DNA of 34,109 nucleotides, taken from assembly GCA_027624335.1 (NCBI GenBank), contig JAQBWV010000048.1:1-34109 (forward strand), written 5' to 3'. Under the pieces are notes generated by a model. It was not told where the DNA came from. It made no database searches and saw only the letters and a program-made list of their open reading frames with translations. The translations under genes were made by a program, and so were the position numbers. This DNA comes from Planctomycetota bacterium (lineage in GTDB: Bacteria; Planctomycetota; Planctomycetia; Planctomycetales; Planctomycetaceae). Position 1 is the stretch's first letter, and each line of letters opens with the position of its first letter. Shown one piece after another: positions 1 through 8,290 of this stretch.

Positions 1-18
1 GCAGAAAGAGATTTTGCA

Positions 19-561
19 ATGACAGTTCAGATTGGCCAGCCGGCTCCAGATTTCACCGTTCAGGCTTACGACCGCACCAAAGATGGCACCGACGACCAGT
101 TCTCGACGATTAAGCTTGCGGACCTGAATGGGAAGTGGGTCTGCCTGTTCTTCTACCCGCTCGACTTCACATTCGTCTGCCCGACGGAAATCGTCGCCTT
201 CAACAAGGCCCTTGGCGAGTTCGAAGATCGTGACTGCGTCGTCCTGACAGCCAGCACCGACAGCGTTTACTCGCACAAAGGCTGGTGCGACGCTCACGAC
301 GATCTGGCCAGCATGGCTTACCCAATGCTCGCCGACACGAACCACAACCTGTCGCGAGACTACGGCGTCCTGATCGAAGAAAAGGGCATCGCGCTGCGAG
401 GCGTCTTCCTGATCGATCCGCAAGGCGTCACTCGCTGGATCTCGATCCACGATCTGGGTGTTGGCCGAAACGTTGATGAAGTTCTGCGAGTCCTCGATGC
501 TCTGCAGACCGACAAGCTCTGCCCCTGCAACTGGAAGAAGGGCGACGAGACCATTAACTAA
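19..561 (+). CDS. ahpC: AhpC/Prx1-type 2-Cys peroxiredoxin
   Basis: Thiol peroxidase of the AhpC/Prx1 family that reduces H2O2, alkyl hydroperoxides and peroxynitrite in the cytoplasm. The 180-residue length is normal for the family. The peroxidatic cysteine is C54 in the motif FYPLDFTFVCPTE, and the resolving cysteine is C168 near the C-terminus. An AAGAG Shine-Dalgarno-like sequence precedes the ATG. The residue two after the resolving Cys is also Cys (CPCNW), where family members usually have Ala or Val, so a third thiol sits beside the resolving site. The next gene encodes a full AhpD, which suggests that AhpD rather than AhpF recycles this enzyme, as in mycobacteria (inference). Identification is secure. 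Confidence 0.96.
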   Translation: MTVQIGQPAPDFTVQAYDRTKDGTDDQFSTIKLADLNGKWVCLFFYPLDFTFVCPTEIVAFNKALGEFEDRDCVVLTASTDSVYSHKGWCDAHDDLASMAYPMLADTNHNLSRDYGVLIEEKGIALRGVFLIDPQGVTRWISIHDLGVGRNVDEVLRVLDALQTDKLCPCNWKKGDETIN

Positions 562-573
562 CGATGGTCGTGT

Positions 574-649
574 AGGGCCGGTTCCTACCGGCCGAAAAAA
601 GTAATGTGATGAGTCGGCCGGTGAGAACCGGCCCTGCGTTGCTCATCAC
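574..649. repeat. Palindromic GGCCGG repeat pair (REP-like)
   Basis: Two 22-base arms at 574-595 and 614-635 are inverted copies of each other with only a small central difference. Each arm can also fold by itself, because GGCCGG and CCGGCC flank a short loop. The second arm is further bracketed by gtgatgag (606-613) and ctcatcac (642-649). This is typical of REP-like or MITE-like intergenic palindromes. Whether it is multicopy cannot be seen here, as no second copy lies in the window. Confidence 0.7.
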
Positions 650-659
650 GAAATTGCCA

Positions 660-692
660 CGGCAGGCTGATTCACTTCGGCCTGCCGTTTTT
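660..692 (+). terminator. Terminator-like hairpin between ahpC and ahpD
   Basis: The 8-base stem cggcaggc/gcctgccg (660-667 and 680-687) encloses a 12-base loop and is followed by five T residues. It ends 21 bases before the ahpD start. It could end most ahpC transcripts and attenuate ahpD, making AhpC far more abundant than its reductant. Confidence 0.65.
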
Positions 693-713
693 CATAGGTA
701 TCGGAGTTCTTTC

Positions 714-1340
714 ATGTCGCGCATTCTGCCGCTGCCCGAATCGGAAGCCGAAGGCAAACTCGAACGCACGTACGGTCGCATCAAAGAAATGCTCGAAGCC
801 GACGCCGTGCCCGAACCGTTTCTGACGTACGGTCGTGTCGAAGCCTTCCTGCAGGACTTTTACATGAACTTCAAAAAGTTCGTTTACACGGACGGGGCTT
901 TGGACGCGAAAACGAAAGCGATCCTTGGCCTGGCTGTCAGCGGCCATTACGGCTGCACGGTGTGGCTCGATTTCTTCACGAAACGGTTGAAGTCGCTCGG
1001 CGGCGACGACGGACTGGTCGCCGATGTTCTGGCCGTCGCTTCGACGAACGCGATGTACAACTCGTTCTTCAAATTTCGAGACATGAGTGGTTCGGAAGTC
1101 TTTGGCGGAATGTCTGTCGGGCTACGGGCTCACACCTTCATGAACACGTCGCTGGATGAGACGACGGTCGAGCTGATCAATACAGCCATCAGCAACCTGA
1201 ACGCGTGCAAGCCTTGCACTTCAGGCCACGTCACGAAGAGTCGCGACCTCGGCACCACCGATAACCAGCTTCTCGAAGCGATCCAATGTGCTTCGACGAT
1301 GGCCGCCGGATGCAGCTTTCTGAAAGCAGTGGAAGCCTGA
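714..1340 (+). CDS. ahpD: AhpD-type alkylhydroperoxidase
   Basis: Carboxymuconolactone decarboxylase/AhpD fold protein, 208 residues. It carries the whole AhpD proton-relay signature: E153, then C165 and C168 in CKPC, then H172. The spacing matches the E-x11-C-x2-C-x3-H of Mycobacterium tuberculosis AhpD. In that system AhpD passes electrons from dihydrolipoamide to AhpC, and the upstream peroxiredoxin fits this role. The start at 714 is preceded by GGAG at 703-706. The frame is open further upstream to 606, but that part is the palindromic repeat and terminator and is unlikely to be translated. C81 lies in the usual position of the first conserved helix. Partner assignment is inference from adjacency. 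Confidence 0.9.
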   Translation: MSRILPLPESEAEGKLERTYGRIKEMLEADAVPEPFLTYGRVEAFLQDFYMNFKKFVYTDGALDAKTKAILGLAVSGHYGCTVWLDFFTKRLKSLGGDDGLVADVLAVASTNAMYNSFFKFRDMSGSEVFGGMSVGLRAHTFMNTSLDETTVELINTAISNLNACKPCTSGHVTKSRDLGTTDNQLLEAIQCASTMAAGCSFLKAVEA

Positions 1341-1572
1341 GAACGGCTTTCGGCTATGTAATGCGCTCCCGCTTGAATGTTGGAAAGTGTTGCACAATGA
1401 TTGCCGCATCCAGCCTTGGAATGGGCTGCAGAATGTGAAATCAGACGAACTGCGACGCAGGGTGGGTTGAGAGGTCAATACCCGCCGCCACGACCTGTTC
1501 GCGGCTGCCGCTCTTTTCCGTTTACCCTGATTTCGATTTACACATCGAGATTCCCAGTCGATTAACTGTTGA

Positions 1573-2889
<1,317 letters not shown>

Positions 2890-2926
2890 GCTTTCCGACG
2901 TCGAACGATCTTTATTCGCTTTCCCC

Positions 2927-2956
2927 GAAGCCCGCTCGCGTGAGTGGGCTTCTTTT
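2927..2956 (+). terminator. Terminator of metY
   Basis: An 11-base stem gaagcccgctc/gagtgggcttc with one G-T wobble and a 4-base loop is followed by TTTT. It lies 37 bases after the metY stop. On the opposite strand the hairpin is not followed by a T-run, so it is mainly a plus-strand terminator. Confidence 0.75.
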
Positions 2957-3010
2957 ATCTCTGTCCAGCGAAGCAGAGAAACCTGGTTGAACAGGACGAT
3001 GAAACGCGGA

Positions 3011-3047
3011 CGCGGCGAGTTCCAATCAACGATCGGAACTCGCCGCG
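3011..3047. terminator. Strong hairpin downstream of ilvC (possible terminator)
   Basis: A perfect 13-base stem cgcggcgagttcc/ggaactcgccgcg (3011-3023 and 3035-3047) encloses an 11-base loop, in the gap between convergent metY and ilvC. There is no T-run on either strand. It may stop ilvC transcription or protect its 3' end. Confidence 0.5.
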
Positions 3048-3147
3048 TTCTATGTGCTCCGTTTCCGCAGGAAGTGACCAGCAATCCTCTGGAAACGACT
3101 TATTGAGCGGATTCTCAGCCAGAACTGTGCTACTCCAAGAGGCCGGT

Positions 3148-4152
3148 TCAGACTTCTTTCGAGTCGATCCACGTCATCATGCTGCGGAGTTGTCGACCGA
3201 CTTCTTCGATCTGATGGCCGCGTTCACGACGGCGAATGGCCTTGAACGACGCCTGATTGACTTTGTTCTCAAGCAGCCAGTCACGAGCGAACTGCCCGCT
3301 CTGAATCTCCTCAAGAATCTTCTTCATCTCGACTTTGACTTCCGGGCCGACGATTCGCGGTCCGCGCGTGTAATCTCCGTACTCAGCTGTGTTCGACACG
3401 CTGTAACGCATGTAGTTCAGACCACCCTGATAGAACAGGTCGACGATCAGTTTCAGCTCGTGCATGCACTCGAAGTAAGCCATTTCCGGCTGATAGCCCG
3501 CTTCGACGAGCGTTTCGAATCCGGCCTTCACCAGCGCGCTGACGCCGCCACACAGCACGACCTGCTCGCCGAAGAGGTCCGTTTCGGTTTCTTCTGCAAA
3601 CGTTGTTTCGATGACGCCGCCGCGAGTTCCGCCGATGCCTTTGGCGTAAGCCAGTGCCAGTTGCTTCGAGCTGTCTGACGAACCGGGGTACATCGCGATC
3701 AGTGAAGGAACGCCGCCGCCTTTTTCATATTCGGAGCGAACCAGGTGGCCAGGTCCTTTCGGAGCGACAAGTGCCGCATCGACGCCCTGGGGGGGCGTAA
3801 TCTGGCCAAAATGCACGTTGAACCCGTGCGAGCACATCAACACGTTGCCGGCCTCCAGATTCGGCAGAACGTCGGACTTATAGACGTCGCCCTGAACTTC
3901 GTCCGGCAGCAGAATATTGATCAGATCGCCCGCTTTCGCTGCATCGGCAGCCGACATTGGATCGAAGCCGTGGCTTACTGCCAGATCGTAGTTCGGACTT
4001 CCCTTGCGCTGGCCGACCACTACGTTGCATCCGCTGTCTCGCAGATTCTGAGCCTGAGCGTGTCCCTGGCTGCCGTACCCAAGAATGGCAACGGTCTTGT
4101 TCTTTAGAAGTGACAGGTCGGCATCGTCGTCGTAGTAAATCGTGACTGGCAT
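3148..4152 (-). CDS. ilvC: Ketol-acid reductoisomerase (class I)
   Basis: Second step of valine, leucine and isoleucine synthesis: isomerises and reduces 2-acetolactate or 2-aceto-2-hydroxybutyrate with NAD(P)H and Mg2+. The 334-residue length matches the short class I form. The Rossmann fingerprint [10 protein letters not shown] lies at residues 25-34, the catalytic histidine is H109 in SHGFN, PKGPGH follows at 131-136, and the metal ligands D192 and E196 lie in TDLFGE. It lies downstream of ilvN on the same strand with a 134-base gap, so cotranscription is likely but not certain. Identification is secure. Confidence 0.97.
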   Translation of the reverse strand: MPVTIYYDDDADLSLLKNKTVAILGYGSQGHAQAQNLRDSGCNVVVGQRKGSPNYDLAVSHGFDPMSAADAAKAGDLINILLPDEVQGDVYKSDVLPNLEAGNVLMCSHGFNVHFGQITPPQGVDAALVAPKGPGHLVRSEYEKGGGVPSLIAMYPGSSDSSKQLALAYAKGIGGTRGGVIETTFAEETETDLFGEQVVLCGGVSALVKAGFETLVEAGYQPEMAYFECMHELKLIVDLFYQGGLNYMRYSVSNTAEYGDYTRGPRIVGPEVKVEMKKILEEIQSGQFARDWLLENKVNQASFKAIRRRERGHQIEEVGRQLRSMMTWIDSKEV

Positions 4153-4286
4153 GGCTTGGGTCTTTCAGACATTGTTAGAAGTAGACGGCGTTCCGCAAAC
4201 CGGGAACGTGGGGCAGGCTCGCAACCCGCCAGAATCTCGCAAGGGTCGTGGTTAACCGCAGGAATGAATACCTGCTCCACGTGCTC

Positions 4287-4826
4287 TTAACAGGCGGCGG
4301 TCGGATCCTCGTGCGCGGCCCGTTCTTCGACGTCAACGTTTTCCTCGTTCGACCGCAGCAGAGCGATTCTACCTGTGCGAACCAGCTCAAGAATCCCGAA
4401 CGGTCGCATCAGGTCGATGAAGGCTTCCAGCTTTCGCTCAGGGCCTGAAATTTCAATCATCACGTGATCCGCGCTGACATCCACGAGACTTCCTCGGAAG
4501 ATATCAACCAGCTCTTTGATCTCACTACGCTGACGTCCTGACGCACTGATTTTCATCAGCATGAGATCCCGCTCGACAAATTCCTTGCCCGAGAAATCGA
4601 TCACCTGCACGATGGTGATAATCTTTTCGAGCTGCTTGCGGACCTGATCAAGTACCTTTTCGTCGCCACTGACGACGAAAGTGATTCGCGAGAACTCAGA
4701 ATTTTCGGTCTCGCCAACAGCGAGGCTTTCGATGTTGAAAGCGCGCGAAGCCAGCATGCCTGAAACGTGGGCCAGAACGCCTGGCTGATTAACCACCAGT
4801 GCTGAGAGAACGTGTTTCATTACCAA
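4287..4826 (-). CDS. ilvN: Acetolactate synthase regulatory (small) subunit
   Basis: Regulatory subunit of acetolactate synthase, which activates the catalytic subunit IlvB and confers feedback inhibition by valine. The 179 residues contain an N-terminal ACT domain (about residues 4-78, with the motif NQPGVLAHVSGMLASRAFNI) and a C-terminal small-subunit domain that includes the usual GxxRKLEAFIDLMRPFGILEL-type segment. Length is close to that of E. coli IlvH. Start is ambiguous between M1 and M3 (two codons apart). The catalytic subunit gene is not in the window, so ilvB must be elsewhere. It heads an ilvN-ilvC pair. Confidence 0.95.
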   Translation of the reverse strand: MVMKHVLSALVVNQPGVLAHVSGMLASRAFNIESLAVGETENSEFSRITFVVSGDEKVLDQVRKQLEKIITIVQVIDFSGKEFVERDLMLMKISASGRQRSEIKELVDIFRGSLVDVSADHVMIEISGPERKLEAFIDLMRPFGILELVRTGRIALLRSNEENVDVEERAAHEDPTAAC

Positions 4827-5404
4827 CTACTCGGTTAAAACAGGCCGCACTTGTTCTGATGTGTTTCAAAAGTGAGGCTTCGGAAAACAGGTCAGCCAGT
4901 CTACAACTGCGAACAGCGAATCACAACGATTGCTACGCTGCTCAATCGAGTGAACCTGATTTGTCAGACGCGATTGGGAAATGACACGTTAATCGGCCTG
5001 CCCGGCAGTTTCAGCGTTCGCTTAAGAATGGGTTCCGACAGCTGCGGAACGATTTTTCGACACTTCATCGAAAGACAACGAATCACGAAATTCCACCAAA
5101 ACAGGGGAGGATTCTTACGATCCGGGAAGAACCCGGATGCCGAAGAATAGTTAAATCGCCCCGAGCGACCGAAAGCTCGACAGACTTCCGTGGAGCGACA
5201 CTGCGTAGAGAATTGCCCTCACGATCGACATCCTTGCCTCTGTGTTGATTGAATCACTACAGACAGTTGTGGACGAGGTTCCGCGAGAATCGATCAAGCT
5301 GGACCCCGGTCGCGTCATGGCACCGGTCGCGACCGCTTGCCCCATGAATTATGGTGCGAAGCGACGTCCGCCGACCGGTCAACCAACCGAAAGTGAGGGC
5401 AACG
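4827..5404. other. Gene-free divergent region with one strong hairpin
   Basis: This stretch of 578 bases lies between divergently oriented ilvN and the small protein gene at 5405, so it should hold both promoters. No convincing -35/-10 pair or leader peptide was identified. The most structured element is a hairpin at 5111-5148: atccggg/cccggat (5120-5126, 5132-5138) around AAGAA, extended by attctt/aagaat (5111-5116, 5143-5148). It has no T-run on either strand. Open frames here show no recognisable product. Confidence 0.5.
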
Positions 5405-5761
5405 ATGAGTGGTATTGGCTCAGCGGGCTTTGGCCCAGGGATCAACCCCTACGCCGGCAACCTCAACAGCACGAAAGGGACAGATGCCGCTCGTGCCAAT
5501 TCCACGGATCGATCGACAGCGGCAGACCACGCCAGTTTCTCAGAAAATCTCGCAGGCGCTGGAGAGACGGAGCGTTCGGGCGATCGTGACGCTGACGCAT
5601 TCTTCACGGCCAGCGGCCAATCTAACGACGGGGAATCGGGCTCCGACGAAACCAGTGAAACGGCTGACGGTGAAACATCAGCGAATGCAATCACTAAACC
5701 CGCTGCCATTGACCAACCGCTCGACGATCACCGCGGAAATATGATCAACTTCGATGCTTGA
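5405..5761 (+). CDS. Small acidic low-complexity protein of unknown function
   Basis: Not recognised. The 118 residues are rich in Asp, Glu, Ser, Thr, Ala and Gly, start MSGIGSAGFGPGINPYAG, and end in DDHRGNMINFDA. There is no signal peptide, membrane segment or cysteine, and it is probably largely disordered apart from the two ends. The start is supported by GAGGG five bases before the ATG; the frame is open 18 codons further upstream but lacks such a site. Two overlapping frames are also open, so the choice rests on the ribosome binding site and the more balanced composition. The short hydrophobic ends around a polar middle resemble small planctomycete proteins of unknown role (weak inference). 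Confidence 0.55.
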   Translation: MSGIGSAGFGPGINPYAGNLNSTKGTDAARANSTDRSTAADHASFSENLAGAGETERSGDRDADAFFTASGQSNDGESGSDETSETADGETSANAITKPAAIDQPLDDHRGNMINFDA

Positions 5762-5851
5762 ATCCAACGACGCTGTGCACTACCAGGCGGCACCGGCGAA
5801 CGCCACATTCAGAGAAAGTCGATGTGAGCGACAGGGTGCGTGAAACACCGA

Positions 5852-8290
5852 CTAATGCCGCAAGAGGAACTCGTTCGAATTCAGCAGTGCGAACTGCACG
5901 TCGAACAGTCCTGTGCTGATGTCAGGCAGCGTCTTCAAGTGCTCAGCGATCAGTGTCCGCTCCTGAGGCGTTGGACGACGACTGACGGTGGTCAGATAAA
6001 TCAATTCGACGGTCTCGTCAGCAGTCTTTCCAGCGGACAACCATTTGCTGATCCGTCCATTCGGTGACTTAATGTTGTTGACGATGGCCGGATTGTTGAG
6101 CATTTGAATCACCTGGCTCAGCGACGGTTCCGGATCACGAGCGCACTCGCACGTGGCATCGCGGACTGGTTTCGAGAAAGCCATCAGGAATGAATGGTCG
6201 ACCGTCCCACCTGCCAGTTCGATCGCTCGCGTGCCGGGCGGGAACCCTGGGAAGCTTTCAGGGATGCCGGTGATGGATGAGATCGCGTCCAGAATCTGCT
6301 CGGCCTGCAGCATTTGAATCTGCGCGTGAGCAAAGTATCGATCAGGAGCAGCAGCACGCGGTGACTGCTGGCTGGCTGGCTCCGCGCTGAGCTGGTACGT
6401 GCTCGAATTCAGGATCGCGTTCAATACCGGTTTGATCCGGTAGCCCTGACTGATAAATTCGACCGCCAGTTGATCGAGAAGCTCTGAATTGGATGGCGGG
6501 TTCGTATCGCGAAAATCGTCAACCGGGTCAACGATCCCCTGGCCAATGACATGAAACCAGAGACGATTCACGATGGACCGAGCGAAGTAGGGATTGTCGG
6601 GTTTCAGCAGCCAATCGACGAGCTTCTCACGACGATCGTCGTCCGGGCTCAGTTCGCCAGGCGATTCGCCAAACGCCACCGGCTCGACATTCTTTCCTGT
6701 CACCGGGTGTCGCACTTCCGTTCGTCGATCGAGGTACACAATCTCGTCATCGCGCATGAACTGCTGCCCTTTGAACTTCACTCGGGAGAAGTACGCCGCG
6801 AACCCGTAGTAGTCACCTTGAGTGATCGCTTCGAAGGGATGGTTGTGGCATTTCGCACAGCCAATGCGCACTCCCAGAAAGAGTTGCGACATCGCCTCGG
6901 CAGCGTCTTCGGGAGTGCGGGCGACGCGATGAAAGTTGGCAGCTGGCCGGTTCAGCGTGTTCCCCAGGCCAGTAAGTGTTTCTCTGGCAAACTCGTCGAA
7001 TGGTCGGTCGTGCTGGAACCGGTCGACGAGGTAGCGATGAAAACTGTGAACCCCTCGGTTGCTGATGGTGACGTCGCTGCCTCGCATCACGTCGGCCCAT
7101 TTCATCGCCCAGAAAACGGCGAACTCGTCTCGCTGAAGCAGCTGATCAATCAGCCTGCTCCGTTTGTCCGGCTCTTTCGAATCGAGAAACTGAGCCGCCT
7201 CTTCGGCTGTGGGGACGGTGCCGATCGTGTCGAGGAAGGCACGCCGCAGAAACACCTGATCGGTCGCCAGTTCGGCAGGCAGAATCTGCAAATCCCGTTG
7301 ATGAGCGAACACGCTCTCATCGACAAAGTTGTTCATCGGTGGCGAGCGATACTTGAAGTGATCGTCCGGCTGCACGCACGTCAGTCGAGCGCCGACAATC
7401 TGCCCAAGATAGCGCACGAGGAAAGTTGCTTCCGCCGTTCCTGAGAACTCAACCAGCCCAGTGGTCGACACCGCAGCGTCGGCGTCATCATTCGAGGTGA
7501 AGACAGCGAGATCAGTGACGTCGCGTGTCGAACCGTCGTCGAAGTGGGCGATCGCGATCAGCTGCTGTTTCGGAAACTCAGCCGCCAGTCGTCGCTGGTT
7601 CGGGATCACTTCAAGACGCTGTAGTGTCCGTGGTCGGGCACTGACGAGGCAGCCTTCTGAAATCCAGGTCCGCAGTGCCTGGTACGTCGTGTCGGTCGAT
7701 CGGAATCGAATTCCTCCCTGATGTGGGATCTGCCCGAGACCCTTTCTGAGAATCAAACTTTCGTCCGGAGCTTGCGGATTCGTTCTGCGCCCAAACGACT
7801 CGCGAGCCAGAGTGATGTGATCCAGTGCCGGATCGAAACCTCGCAGGCTAAGCCGAAACCCGTTCTTGCCCTGTGGCGATCCGTGGCAGGCTCCGGAGTT
7901 ACATCCGGCCCGGCTGAGTGCCGCCAGGACGTCCGTGTTGAAATCAATCGGATCGGCTGATCCAAAATCCCGCACCGTCACCGCCGTACTCGCTTCAAAA
8001 CCGTTAAAGCGTGCAACGATTTCTGCCGTACCGAAACCTCGCGGCAGAACGAGTCCGTCAGAAGTCACGACGGCAATGTTTGGCGATCGGCTTTCGTAGC
8101 GAGCTTCGCGGGTCAGGTCGAATTCTTCAGTCCGGTCTGAAAAGTGCCCCGTCGATAGTAACTGCTGTTGCGCACGGGAACCGACCAGTTCGATCCGCTT
8201 CGGTGCGACGCTGATGCGCGAAACTGGCGATGCCGCATTCGCCGCTGGAACAGCGATCGCACAGACGATGAAGAGAGGCAACTTGTTCAT
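5852..8290 (-). CDS. Secreted Big_2 / DUF1549 / DUF1553 cytochrome-like protein
   Basis: Large exported protein of the planctomycete PSCyt2/PSD1 class, 812 residues. Order: signal peptide (1-19), Big_2-like Ig domain (about 23-108), a cysteine site GCNSGACHG at 129-137, a second Big_2-like domain (about 222-305), DUF1549 (about 320-530) with GCAKCHNHPFE (C477, C480, H481, a CxxCH c-type haem motif), and DUF1553 to the C-terminus. The first site has CX4CH spacing rather than CXXCH, so haem attachment there is uncertain. Substrate is unknown for the family; roles in extracytoplasmic electron transfer or polysaccharide use have been suggested. Its ATG overlaps the stop of the upstream gene by 4 bases (ATGA) with no Shine-Dalgarno, indicating translational coupling. 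Confidence 0.9.
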   Translation of the reverse strand: MNKLPLFIVCAIAVPAANAASPVSRISVAPKRIELVGSRAQQQLLSTGHFSDRTEEFDLTREARYESRSPNIAVVTSDGLVLPRGFGTAEIVARFNGFEASTAVTVRDFGSADPIDFNTDVLAALSRAGCNSGACHGSPQGKNGFRLSLRGFDPALDHITLARESFGRRTNPQAPDESLILRKGLGQIPHQGGIRFRSTDTTYQALRTWISEGCLVSARPRTLQRLEVIPNQRRLAAEFPKQQLIAIAHFDDGSTRDVTDLAVFTSNDDADAAVSTTGLVEFSGTAEATFLVRYLGQIVGARLTCVQPDDHFKYRSPPMNNFVDESVFAHQRDLQILPAELATDQVFLRRAFLDTIGTVPTAEEAAQFLDSKEPDKRSRLIDQLLQRDEFAVFWAMKWADVMRGSDVTISNRGVHSFHRYLVDRFQHDRPFDEFARETLTGLGNTLNRPAANFHRVARTPEDAAEAMSQLFLGVRIGCAKCHNHPFEAITQGDYYGFAAYFSRVKFKGQQFMRDDEIVYLDRRTEVRHPVTGKNVEPVAFGESPGELSPDDDRREKLVDWLLKPDNPYFARSIVNRLWFHVIGQGIVDPVDDFRDTNPPSNSELLDQLAVEFISQGYRIKPVLNAILNSSTYQLSAEPASQQSPRAAAPDRYFAHAQIQMLQAEQILDAISSITGIPESFPGFPPGTRAIELAGGTVDHSFLMAFSKPVRDATCECARDPEPSLSQVIQMLNNPAIVNNIKSPNGRISKWLSAGKTADETVELIYLTTVSRRPTPQERTLIAEHLKTLPDISTGLFDVQFALLNSNEFLLRH

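Noticed and set aside
2944..3678. A 244-codon plus-strand frame opposite ilvC
   Set aside because: It overlaps the conserved ilvC coding sequence on the other strand, has no ribosome site and has no recognisable domain.
6551..7444. A 297-codon frame opposite the DUF1549 gene
   Set aside because: Shadow of a conserved coding sequence; no start signal and no domain recognised.
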